From positions 1 to 37,377 of the forward strand of contig NZ_JMHT01000091.1 in the NCBI RefSeq assembly GCF_001905655.1: a DNA stretch of 37,377 nt, given 5' to 3'. The stretch is from Mycobacterium sp. ST-F2 (GTDB lineage Bacteria > Actinomycetota > Actinomycetes > Mycobacteriales > Mycobacteriaceae). The first letter of the stretch is position 1; each line of letters starts with the position of its first letter. Below are positions 30,538-37,377 of the stretch, piece by piece. The notes under the pieces were generated by a model, which saw nothing but the letters and a program-made list of their open reading frames with translations, made no database searches and was not told the origin of the DNA. The position numbers and the translations under genes are program-made.

Positions 30538-33500
30538 CAGTGAACCTTCGTCGTTCGGGTGCGGGCATTGAACTCGGCAGAGAGCTTGTTCGAGAGCGCA
30601 GTCGGGTCCATGCCGGCGTTCTCGATGACGACGGCCGGCCCGGGTGCCGCGCCGGCGCCAGCGCCGTGCTGCGTCGTATCGGGCGCCACCGCGGAGGCCG
30701 GCGCCGCGGAGATATCGGCCGCGGCCGGATTCAAGTTCGCCACGTCGAGCCCCGCCGAGTCCGCGAATGCACTCACCAGCCCGCCGCCAAGATCACTCGC
30801 AGCGCCGCCGCCGGCCGATCCTGATTCGTCGCCCATCAGCGCCTTGCCGAGCCAGTTCACGCCGGCCATGGCCGATTTGATCGTCGGCCACTCGAACGGG
30901 TTCGACAGGAACGAACCGTCGAGTCCGATCGTCTCGAAGATCCCGCCGGCGAACGCCTTACCAAGGTCGCCGAAACCGTTGCTCGACTTCTTGTCGCCGG
31001 CAGCCTGCGCGTCCTGCACGCCCTGCGACCGCAGATCGGCGTCGTCCTGCTCGGCCTTCGCCGCCTTGTCCTTGGCCTTCGCCTGCTTGTCGGTCGCATC
31101 CTTGAGCTCTCGGTTGGCGACGTCGAGCGAGTGCTGAGCGTCGGCCGTGTCCTTGCCCTGCGCTTTCAAATCGTCGAGCCGGCGTTGCGCCTTGTCGCGC
31201 GCATACGTGCGGTCATCGACAGCCTGATTCGCCTGCGTCACAGCGCTGTTCGCCGACTCGACCCGGCCCGCACTGGTGGACAGCTCGCTCGACGTCGCCG
31301 CCCGATACGACCCGCCGCCCCCGGCACTCACCGTGCGGCCCAGCGACGACACCGCGCCACCCGTCGCGGCGCCCTCGCCGAACAGTTGCGGAAGGTACAT
31401 GTGGTTGTCGAACTGCGGATCGTCCGCGCCGGCCGCGCCGGCACCGATCGTGAAAACGCCGTTCCTGCCGCCAGATTCAGCGTTGCGCCCATCGGACAGG
31501 GTCATCGCCATGTGGCCGTCGTTCGGGTTCGGCCCATGGTCGTACCAGCCGACGCGGATCTGTCCGGGCCCGCCGGAACCATCGACGAACCCGCGCTCGG
31601 ACAACCATTGCCGCGCGTTCTTCGTGGACATGAGCCCGCCGCCCATCCCCAATGCGCCGTTGATGATGCGCGCCACGACGCCCGAGCAATCGAACCGCTG
31701 CGCCTGGCTGTACTTCGTGCCGACCAACTGCTCGGCGACGCTGATATCGGGCCCGCGGCCCTCTGCGAATCCCGGCAGCATCCCGCGCAGGAACTCGGCC
31801 GACGGAACCCAGCCAGAGTTCAGCGCCGCAACGACGGTGGCGCCACCGCCACGCATCGCCGATTCCTTCACGACGCCTTCGCCGTTCGACAGCATCGCCA
31901 GAATCGAGTCGCTGGTCCCGGTCCCGGGCCCGCTCAGCCGGCCACTGCGCGAAAGCGACGCCGGCCGGCCGCTGGCGAACCCGGGCGCCCGTCCGTCCGC
32001 GTGGCCGGGAATCAGGTTCCCGATGATGGGGGCACCGCGCAGCTTGTCGACGACGGCACCGATGCCGTTGCCGATGGAGTCGATGACGCCCTTGATCTTG
32101 TCCCAGACCCCGAGGACCACGTCCTTTATCGCATTGAACGCGGTCACAAACCCGTCTTTCAGGGCCCCCACACCGGTACTCACCTTGTCCAGCGCGGTCG
32201 TGAACAGATCCCAGACCGCCTGCACTCCCGACCACCATGTCGACACGACCGATCCGATCGCCGAGAACGCCGGCTCGGCAACGTTGTGCCACAGCCACAT
32301 CACCTTGTCGCCGACCCATCCGATCGCGGTCGTCGCAGCACCCCAGACGACTTGCACCGCGGACCACCACGTCGACACCGCGGCCGCTATGCCGTTGAAG
32401 GCCGGGACGACGACGTTGGTCCACAGCCAGCCGATCGCGGCGCCGAGCGCTTTCAGCGCCGCGATCGCGACGGTGAACTGGAACTTCTGCACCGACAACC
32501 ACAACCGACCAATCCACGCGATCGCCGGCTGGATCGCCGTCCAGATCGACTTCGCCGCCTCGACGAATTTCCCGAACGCCTGCTTCGCGATGTCGCCGAT
32601 CTTCATCAGCGACGGGCCGATCTGCTGCCACGCCGTAGACAGCGTGGTTTTGATCCAGTCCCACGCGACTTTCACGGCGTTCGTGATCGCCGGCCAGATC
32701 TGCGCCCACAGCTTGCGGCCCGTCTCGGTCTTCGCGAAGAACGCCCAGATCGCCGCGCCCGCGGCAACCACCGCGGCGACGACCAACCCGACCGGGCCAG
32801 TCGCGAACGCCAACGCGACGCCGAACGCGCGGCTCGCGACAGTGCCGGCGATCAACGCGGCCCGGTGCGCGCCGAGCGCGATCACATTGGCACCCAGCGA
32901 TGCCGCGCTGCGACCGGTCGCCGCGGCGAACACGCCCAGCCCGATCGAGTAGGCAGCCGCCGCGGTGTTCGCGACGATCATCCCGGCACCGAACAACTTC
33001 ACCGCGCCGACGGCCAGCATGACCAGCGGCGCCAGCGGCGCCATCTGCGCCACGATGGACGCCAACGGTGGCGCGACCGCGGCCAGGACGCCAGCCCACG
33101 GGGTGAACGCCTGCACCAACGCCGGCAGCACCGGCGCCAGCCGCTCCATCACCTGCGACAGCGCCGGCATAAGAACTTGAGACATCTGGACCAGCCCCGG
33201 CACGGCCTGCCCGATCGCCTGCCCGATCGCCTGGAATCCGGGTGCGAGCGCCGGCGCGGACACGGCGCCGATATCGCGGATCCCTTGGATGACCGGCTTG
33301 AGCACGTTCCAGACGTTGGTGACCATCAGTTTCAGCGCTTGGAACGCGAGGATCATCTGCGCCGGCGAGATACCGCGCAGCCAGTCGCCGAACTTCGTCA
33401 GCTGCTCGCTGATCCCGGCGCCGACACCCTTGAACGTGTCGGCCGCGGTCGACGCGAACTGGACCAGCCCGGACACCAGGCTTTGCAATCCCGGCGAGAG

Positions 33501-34622
33501 TGATCCGATGAACTGGTTCGATGCGGCGAACATCTTGTCGAGCGCGGACATATTCGCCGGCGACGCGATCGCGCCGGCGACCTCCGATCCGATCCGGCCG
33601 AGCGTGGTCGCCATCGCCGTCATAGCCGGTTGCATCTTCTGCATGACGCCGGCCGCGGAGTTCATCGCCGGCGTCAGCGCACCCGAGAACGCATCCGTCA
33701 CAGCCATTTTCAACTCGCGGAACTGCGTCAGCAGCGGACCCATCCGCTGCCCGATCATCTTGCTAAACGCTTCGTCGGCCGGACCCCAGACGTCCTTCAT
33801 CGACTCCTGGAATGCCTTCGCGCCTTCGCCGAGCCCCTTGAACGCGAGCTTCGCCGTCGCGATGGCCGGCCCGAGAATGCCGACCAGCGCGCCGGCCGCG
33901 ACGCCGGCCGCGGACCCGACGACCGTCAGCGCGGCGACCAGGGCGCCGCCGAGCTGCGACGCCAGCGCTGACACGACACCGATCAGCGCCGCGGACCCGA
34001 CGGTGAGTAGCGCCATCCATTTCGCTGCGCGGCTCATGAAACCAAGCACCTTGCCGACGGTCGCCAGCAGCAGGATCGCGGACGTTACTCGAGTGACGTT
34101 CGACGCGAGCTGGCCGGCCATCCGCGCCGTGAACCCGAGCATCCCGGCGACTTTCGCCAACGATGCGCCGGCGACCACCTTGAGGCCGGTTGCGGCGCCG
34201 CCGAGCCAGAACGCGAGCCCCTTGGTCGCCTTCGTCGCGACACCGAGCACAGTCGCCGCGGTGCCGACGTTGCGAACCATCGAGCGGGTTGCATCCGACG
34301 CCCCGGTGAACCCGGCGCCGATAAGCCGAGCAGTCGCGCCGAGGTTCGACGCGCTCGCCTCGAACCCCTTGCGGAACTTCGCGCCGAACGAACTGCCGGC
34401 GCGCTCGGCCTGGCGGTCGTCGACCTTCGGCGTCGCAGCCCCAGACGCGTCGAAACCCCGACGGAACTTCCCACCGAAACGCCTGCCCGACGACTCCGCC
34501 TGACGATCGTCGACAGTCGGGTTAACCCGGGCCTCGTCGTCGATACCTCGAAGCGCGCGCTTGATCCGCGGACGCAACTGCGACGTCTCAGGCAGGACTG
34601 TCAGCCAATAGGTTCCCTGCAT
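30537..34622 (-). CDS. Phage tail tape measure protein with NlpC/P60-like hydrolase
   Basis: A 1361-residue tail length-determining protein. The N-terminus has a 30-residue repeat (VDDRQAE at 37-43 and 67-73). Hydrophobic, Ala and Gly-rich helices span about 100-330 and 480-640. A Trp-rich duplication (about 730-812, with AVSTWWSAVQ and SVVSTWWSGVQ) follows. A cell-wall hydrolase domain lies near 960-1060, with the DCSG cysteine C979 and GHMAM histidine H1037, as in NlpC/P60 peptidases. A coiled coil (about 1170-1230, QAVDDRTYARDKAQRRLDDLKA) precedes the C-terminus. At 1.5 angstrom per helical residue the ruler would reach about 200 nm. It starts after GAGAG and is followed by a 161-base gap upstream. 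Confidence 0.93.
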   Translation of the reverse strand: MQGTYWLTVLPETSQLRPRIKRALRGIDDEARVNPTVDDRQAESSGRRFGGKFRRGFDASGAATPKVDDRQAERAGSSFGAKFRKGFEASASNLGATARLIGAGFTGASDATRSMVRNVGTAATVLGVATKATKGLAFWLGGAATGLKVVAGASLAKVAGMLGFTARMAGQLASNVTRVTSAILLLATVGKVLGFMSRAAKWMALLTVGSAALIGVVSALASQLGGALVAALTVVGSAAGVAAGALVGILGPAIATAKLAFKGLGEGAKAFQESMKDVWGPADEAFSKMIGQRMGPLLTQFRELKMAVTDAFSGALTPAMNSAAGVMQKMQPAMTAMATTLGRIGSEVAGAIASPANMSALDKMFAASNQFIGSLSPGLQSLVSGLVQFASTAADTFKGVGAGISEQLTKFGDWLRGISPAQMILAFQALKLMVTNVWNVLKPVIQGIRDIGAVSAPALAPGFQAIGQAIGQAVPGLVQMSQVLMPALSQVMERLAPVLPALVQAFTPWAGVLAAVAPPLASIVAQMAPLAPLVMLAVGAVKLFGAGMIVANTAAAAYSIGLGVFAAATGRSAASLGANVIALGAHRAALIAGTVASRAFGVALAFATGPVGLVVAAVVAAGAAIWAFFAKTETGRKLWAQIWPAITNAVKVAWDWIKTTLSTAWQQIGPSLMKIGDIAKQAFGKFVEAAKSIWTAIQPAIAWIGRLWLSVQKFQFTVAIAALKALGAAIGWLWTNVVVPAFNGIAAAVSTWWSAVQVVWGAATTAIGWVGDKVMWLWHNVAEPAFSAIGSVVSTWWSGVQAVWDLFTTALDKVSTGVGALKDGFVTAFNAIKDVVLGVWDKIKGVIDSIGNGIGAVVDKLRGAPIIGNLIPGHADGRAPGFASGRPASLSRSGRLSGPGTGTSDSILAMLSNGEGVVKESAMRGGGATVVAALNSGWVPSAEFLRGMLPGFAEGRGPDISVAEQLVGTKYSQAQRFDCSGVVARIINGALGMGGGLMSTKNARQWLSERGFVDGSGGPGQIRVGWYDHGPNPNDGHMAMTLSDGRNAESGGRNGVFTIGAGAAGADDPQFDNHMYLPQLFGEGAATGGAVSSLGRTVSAGGGGSYRAATSSELSTSAGRVESANSAVTQANQAVDDRTYARDKAQRRLDDLKAQGKDTADAQHSLDVANRELKDATDKQAKAKDKAAKAEQDDADLRSQGVQDAQAAGDKKSSNGFGDLGKAFAGGIFETIGLDGSFLSNPFEWPTIKSAMAGVNWLGKALMGDESGSAGGGAASDLGGGLVSAFADSAGLDVANLNPAAADISAAPASAVAPDTTQHGAGAGAAPGPAVVIENAGMDPTALSNKLSAEFNARTRTTKVH

Positions 34623-34783
34623 CGCAGATCGCTCTCATCGGTAGTTGTTTTTTTGTGGGGATCCAGGGGGGCTGCGTCTATGACATGAGGTGCGGCTGGG
34701 GGCCGGGGTGGGGAGCTGTCCCCCTGGGTGCCTCGCGGCCGACGTGCGCGGTGTGCGCTCCCGGTGCGCCGGCCGCGAGGTGG
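34623..34783 (-). promoter_or_regulatory. Structured leader upstream of the tape measure gene
   Basis: No gene is seen in these 161 bases. CCTCGCGGCC (34731-34740) and GGCCGCGAGG (34771-34780) form a perfect 10-bp inverted repeat with a 30-base centre. GGGGA-GCTG-TCCCC lies near 34711-34724. On the minus strand seven A residues (34654-34648) precede the tape measure start by about 25 bases. Possible roles are a partial terminator after the upstream gene or a translation-control leader. Confidence 0.4.
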
Positions 34784-35323
34784 TCACATGTAGCTGTACG
34801 ACAGGGTGGCGTCGAACGAGCTGTACTGATTGATGTCGGCGAGGTCGTTGAGATCCTCGCCGGCGGTTGGGTTTTGCTCGACGTACTCGTTGACGATGCG
34901 GTTCCAGCCGGCGTCGAGGGCCCGAGCGAGGATCGCTGCGGCGAGGGTCCTGTCGTCGGAGCGCATGGCCGCCGCGAATGCTGCTTGTGCGTCGTCGTGA
35001 TCGGTGAGTCGCGCGGCTCGGTCCTGTGCGTCTCGGTAGGCGATGATCTGATTGGGATCGCCGCTGGCCACCGGCCCCAGCCCGAACAGCCGCCGTTCGA
35101 GCGATTGCTTCTTGGCGGCGATGAGTTCGGTTTCCTTCTTGCGAAGGTCGCGGATCTTGGCGTTCACCTGCTCACGCTCGGTGTCGCGAGCTTTCTGCTT
35201 GCCGACATCGCTGAGGGTGTCATCGGCGTCGAGCAGATCGGTGGTGCGGATGCCCCGGCTGTACGCGGTTGCTGCTTGTGCGCGCAGGTCCTCGATCTGG
35301 GATTTGAGTTGTGCGAGAGACAT
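34784..35323 (-). CDS. Unrecognised helical protein
   Basis: A 179-residue protein. The N-terminal two-thirds is strongly helical and charged (MSLAQLKSQIEDLRAQ, DTEREQVNAKIRDLRKKETELIAAKKQSLERR), consistent with a coiled coil. The second part, LTDHDDAQAAFAAAMRSDDRTLAAAILARALDAGWNRIVNEYVEQNP, looks like a small helical bundle. It ends in an aromatic SYSYM. I recognise no family. It lies 24 bases after the 113-residue gene and before the tape measure, so it is in the same operon. By position it could be a tail assembly chaperone, but no frameshift signal or second frame is visible. Confidence 0.7.
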   Translation of the reverse strand: MSLAQLKSQIEDLRAQAATAYSRGIRTTDLLDADDTLSDVGKQKARDTEREQVNAKIRDLRKKETELIAAKKQSLERRLFGLGPVASGDPNQIIAYRDAQDRAARLTDHDDAQAAFAAAMRSDDRTLAAAILARALDAGWNRIVNEYVEQNPTAGEDLNDLADINQYSSFDATLSYSYM

Positions 35324-35347
35324 TGCGTGCGTGTTCCTTTCGTTTGG

Positions 35348-35689
35348 TCAGACCGCGGAGCGGCCTGTGGTGAGGGTGAGATTCCAGAGTTCTTGGACGG
35401 TGCCTGCGATTGGGTGTTCGCCGTCCCACAACTTGATGAAGGCGGTGACCACGGAGCCCCATCGGTTGTCGACGGCGACGCGCAGAATCGCGATTTGCAG
35501 GAGGTTCTCTCCGCGTGCTCGGAGAAACATGTCGCTTGCCTGACTCTCGGTGCGCAGACCTGCCACGTCGCGAGTTGGCGTGACGTGTTGGAACAGTCGG
35601 GCGTACAGGTACTTTCGGCGTTCTTCGGCTGCGTTCGCGGCTCGCTCCCGCTCGCTGCGTTCCACGGTTTCGTGGTCAATGCGGGCCAT
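35348..35689 (-). CDS. Unrecognised small protein, same operon
   Basis: A 113-residue protein beginning MARIDHETVERSERERAANAAEERRKYLYARLF and continuing to a compact helical half (FLRARGENLLQIAILRVAVDNRWGSVVTAFIKLWDGEHP). ATG 35689 has GGAG six bases upstream. An in-frame GTG at 35737 would give 129 residues and overlap the preceding small gene, but it has no ribosome site. The pairing with the following 179-residue gene, about half of which shares the pattern 'alanine-rich plus W-G-x-V or W-N-x-I', hints at related folds, but I cannot show homology. No function is assigned. Confidence 0.65.
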   Translation of the reverse strand: MARIDHETVERSERERAANAAEERRKYLYARLFQHVTPTRDVAGLRTESQASDMFLRARGENLLQIAILRVAVDNRWGSVVTAFIKLWDGEHPIAGTVQELWNLTLTTGRSAV

Positions 35690-35723
35690 GCAGCGCTCCA
35701 CGACGGTCAGCCCGTCCGCGGCG

Positions 35724-35879
35724 CTAATCGCTACCACCGCCGAACAACGAGTTCAGGAACCGCCCGTTGCTGCTGCTGGGCTGGCGGGTGTCCTCCGGTT
35801 CTGCGAGGAAGTCGCGGAGCTGGTCGAGCTCGTCGTCGGTCAGGCTTGCGACGAGTCGGGCGATTTCTTGTTTGGTCAT
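35724..35879 (-). CDS. 51-residue helical protein
   Basis: The frame reads MTKQEIARLVASLTDDELDQ and ends FLNSLFGGGSD. The ATG overlaps the stop of the helix-turn-helix gene (ATGA), like the other genes in this chain, which supports translation. The first 28 residues form two acidic-basic helices (TKQEIARLVASL and TDDELDQLRDFLA); the rest is Ser, Gly and Pro-rich. No family is recognised. Such a size is easily missed by automatic annotation. Confidence 0.6.
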   Translation of the reverse strand: MTKQEIARLVASLTDDELDQLRDFLAEPEDTRQPSSSNGRFLNSLFGGGSD

Positions 35880-36256
35880 TGCCTTCCTTCGATGTGCTCG
35901 TTGAGCGCTGCCTCGTCGACGAGCCAGCGGCCGGCGACCTTGCGGCCTGCGAGTTGTGGGGCGCGCCGGCGTGCCTGCCTGAGCGAGATGCCAAGGCGGG
36001 CAGCTGCTTCGGCGAGCGGCACGGTGGGGTGTTCCACGGCGACAGCCTTGCTGATCGCGGGTGAACGGACGTCCGAGTGACCGGCTGCGGCCATCGCGGC
36101 GCCGAATTCGCAGGCCAGAGCCTCGTAGTTCCGAAATGGAACGCCGGACTGTTTGCGATGTTTGACCGCGATCAGGGCAGCGTCCCGGGCCACTTTCAGC
36201 GCTGGCCCGGACAGGACCACGACACCGCCGGAGCGCAGCAGACCGGACTCATTCAT
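35876..36256 (-). CDS. Helix-turn-helix DNA-binding protein
   Basis: A 126-residue protein. The C-terminal half has an excisionase/MerR-like helix-turn-helix (about 78-122): VPLAEAAARLGISLRQARRRAPQLAGRKVAGRWLVDEAALNEHI, where 'AAARLGIS-x2-QARRRA' is the helix pair and 'GRWLVDEAAL' the wing. The N-terminal half (about 20-65) is helical (ALKVARDAALIAVKHRKQSG). It could be the element's recombination directionality factor or a regulator; its position inside the operon, away from int, slightly favours a regulator. The ATG and stop overlap both neighbours by four bases. Confidence 0.7.
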   Translation of the reverse strand: MNESGLLRSGGVVVLSGPALKVARDAALIAVKHRKQSGVPFRNYEALACEFGAAMAAAGHSDVRSPAISKAVAVEHPTVPLAEAAARLGISLRQARRRAPQLAGRKVAGRWLVDEAALNEHIEGRQ

Positions 36257-36567
36257 GAGTTCACCGCGCCGAACCGGCCGCGGCAGGTGCGGGACAACCG
36301 TCGGGGTTCGGCGTCGTCCTGGTCCTCGATGTCGCGGGTCGTGGTTTGGACCGCCTGGCGCCGAGCCAGGTGTTGGTGATGCTGGGCCGTGGGCTGGGCT
36401 TGAGGTCGAGGCGGGCGACGGTGTGGTGGCCGCGGCACCGTGGGCCGCAGGGTGGCCAGCTCGATTGATGCTTCGATGGCTTCGGCTCGGGACGACCAGT
36501 ACGTGAACTCGACGCCGTGGTGGCCGTCGGGGTCGCCGTGGCAGACGAGCACGGCGCGGACGGTCAT
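36253..36567 (-). CDS. Unrecognised small protein with proline/histidine/arginine-rich tail
   Basis: A 104-residue protein. The first 45 residues (MTVRAVLVCHGDPDGHHGVE, then FTYWSSRAEAIEASIELATL) look folded, with a beta strand, a D-P-D-G-H-H turn and a helix. The rest is low complexity (RPPHRRPPRPQAQPTAQHHQ) and probably disordered. Overlaps of ATGA on both sides place it in the coupled chain. The same frame stays open upstream to the right edge only because of high GC content; the zinc-motif gene in the other frame is the real one there. Confidence 0.6.
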   Translation of the reverse strand: MTVRAVLVCHGDPDGHHGVEFTYWSSRAEAIEASIELATLRPTVPRPPHRRPPRPQAQPTAQHHQHLARRQAVQTTTRDIEDQDDAEPRRLSRTCRGRFGAVNS

Positions 36568-36785
36568 CGGTCGGTTTCCTCGGTGTCGAACAGTTCGGGT
36601 TGGTGGATGGGCTCGGTGATGTCGCGTGCCGGCGCCGGCGGGCGGTGGGTGCACCGGATGGCGGGGTCGATCGGGTCGCCGTCGGGGCCGTAGCGCCAAC
36701 CGCACGGGTCGCAATATCGGCATCGGCGGATCGCGGCTACCCGTTCCTTGCGCGCGACGACCTCGGTGGCGCTGAGCCGGCTCAT
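36564..36785 (-). CDS. Small cysteine-rich (zinc-ribbon-like) protein
   Basis: A 73-residue protein. RRCRYCDPCGW with a later RCTH gives a possible four-ligand zinc site (C-x2-C-x2-C with Cys or His). A short basic helix (LSATEVVARKERVAAIR) precedes it and an acidic tail (PELFDTEETDR) follows. ATG 36785 overlaps the upstream stop, and its own stop overlaps the next ATG. Small zinc proteins like this are frequent next to phage replication genes in actinobacteria. No specific role is assigned. Confidence 0.65.
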   Translation of the reverse strand: MSRLSATEVVARKERVAAIRRCRYCDPCGWRYGPDGDPIDPAIRCTHRPPAPARDITEPIHQPELFDTEETDR

Positions 36786-37377
36786 GCCGGCCTCGCGTCG
36801 TCGGCGGCGGGGCGCCGGCGTTTGGTGTGTCGGCAAGTCGCAACCGAATCGCCGAGGTCGACCTGTCCGAACTCGTCGCAATCTGGGCACTGCGCGATCG
36901 CAGCGCGGCGGTTGTCGCCGGCGTCGGCCGAGCTAGTGGCGCCGACGAAGACCCGGGACAGTGCGCGCTGTTGCCACGCCTCGTGTGCCTGGCGGCGGCG
37001 CTTGCAGGCGCCGCACGGGGCGTCGGTGCCGTGGGGCATGTGGCGGTCGCAGTAGGGCTGAGGTTCAGGGTCTGGGTCGTCGTCGACCAGTTCGGCGTCG
37101 ACCCACGCGCCGGCGGGGTCGGTTTGGATTGCGAGCTGATCTTTCGGGGGAGGGTCGTTGCCCGGGTCGGCGACGGGTTCGACGTCGAGCGGTTCGCGCT
37201 CAGCCAGCGCCGCGCCCTTCTCCCCCTCGGAGAGATCTTCAAGTTCTCCAGTAATAGGAAGATTCCGCACTTTCGCCGGATCTGATTCCGCACTTTCGCG
37301 TGAGCTGCTGCCGCGTTTTCGCGGAATGCATTCCGCACTTTCGCGTAATGGCACGTCAGCGCATTCCGCACTTTCGC
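36782..37377 (-). CDS. Replication-initiator-like protein, 5' end beyond the window
   Basis: The frame is open from the right edge to a stop at 36782, about 198 residues visible. GTG 37354 is a possible internal start, but the frame stays open beyond it and its repeats continue, so the gene probably begins outside. The visible N-terminal part is made of repeats (RESAEC, RESAES) encoded by iteron-like DNA. An acidic, disordered stretch follows (about 70 residues). The C-terminal half has two zinc-type motifs: YCDRHMPHGTDAPCGACKRR and CPDCDEFG with a final CRH. Actinophage replication initiators with N-terminal winged helices often end like this; the HTH would lie outside. Homology is from memory and needs the missing part. 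Confidence 0.45.
   Translation of the reverse strand, partial: ESAECADVPLRESAECIPRKRGSSSRESAESDPAKVRNLPITGELEDLSEGEKGAALAEREPLDVEPVADPGNDPPPKDQLAIQTDPAGAWVDAELVDDDPDPEPQPYCDRHMPHGTDAPCGACKRRRQAHEAWQQRALSRVFVGATSSADAGDNRRAAIAQCPDCDEFGQVDLGDSVATCRHTKRRRPAADDARPA
37262..37377. repeat. Iteron array, candidate replication origin
   Basis: ATTCCGCACTTTCGC occurs exactly at 37262-37276, 37285-37299, 37330-37344 and 37363-37377, with a degenerate copy at 37307-37321. Starts are 23, 22, 23 and 33 bases apart, near two helical turns. The last copy touches the window edge, so more may follow. All lie inside the initiator-like reading frame. GCGGAATGCATTCCGC at 37321-37336 is a perfect palindrome formed by a copy and its flank. 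Confidence 0.75.

Noticed and set aside
31131..33503. 790-codon plus-strand frame opposite the tape measure
   Set aside because: Arg and His-rich shadow; the tape measure on the minus strand explains the codon pattern.
34648..34654. Run of seven T (A on the minus strand) as a programmed frameshift site for tail chaperones
   Set aside because: It lies outside any open frame that joins two genes, so no fused product would result.
34655..36064. 469-codon plus-strand frame opposite the small leftward genes
   Set aside because: The minus-strand chain has coupled starts and stops and ribosome sites; the plus frame has none and crosses non-coding sequence.
36253..37371. 372-codon minus-strand frame running to the right edge
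   Set aside because: Only its last 104 codons look coding. Upstream, Pro, Thr, Ser and Arg-rich translation and the cysteine motifs in the other frame show the latter is the gene.

Overview
The window is high-GC actinobacterial DNA, almost certainly from a Mycolicibacterium-type (rapidly growing) mycobacterium. The left third carries the mycobacterial division cluster in its usual order: the end of murG, then murC, ftsQ, ftsZ, pgeF, yggS, sepF, yggT, wag31 and a Rv2144c-like membrane gene. The protein sequences are close to their M. tuberculosis counterparts as I remember them. Several genes overlap by ATGA or GTGA. FtsZ, SepF and Wag31 together recruit the septum and polar growth machinery, and MurC and MurG feed it peptidoglycan precursor. 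The wag31 upstream region is unusually rich in palindromes and has a duplicated promoter element. Bases 8466-19638 form what I read as a nitrogen-acquisition block. It contains a NarK nitrate transporter, a GntR regulator with a textbook FadR-type operator, a sterol-desaturase-like membrane enzyme, and NasN, a single-chain assimilatory nitrate reductase that fuses a molybdopterin catalytic part to a diflavin NADPH reductase. A tightly packed URC uracil-catabolism set follows: a URC1-type GTP cyclohydrolase II homologue, URC4/DUF1688, uracil phosphoribosyltransferase, and a nucleoside deaminase with a Tat signal. Nitrate and pyrimidine nitrogen would both feed ammonium. Bases 19656-25529 are ordinary accessory chromosome: a hemophore-like secreted protein (minus strand), a duplicated membrane protein, a small lipoprotein, a flavin-dependent monooxygenase of the NtaA/SnaA type, and a membrane PAS-GGDEF protein. 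From 25779 to the right edge is an integrated mobile element. Its left end is the displaced 3' end of a tRNA gene (attL), beside a tyrosine integrase whose upstream region has four phased direct repeats. Next to the integrase is a two-gene AbiL/RloB-type anti-phage module. An RMF-like small gene, a small membrane protein and then a long leftward operon follow. Read in its own direction the operon runs: a replication-initiator-like gene carrying iteron repeats inside its coding sequence, a chain of small ATGA-coupled genes including a helix-turn-helix protein, two unrecognised proteins, a 1361-residue tape measure protein with an NlpC/P60-like hydrolase, and a final 124-residue protein. No capsid, portal, terminase or tail-tube gene is visible between the replication genes and the tape measure. 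The element could therefore be a reduced prophage or a phage satellite with its own tape measure, but it runs off the window, so this is inference.
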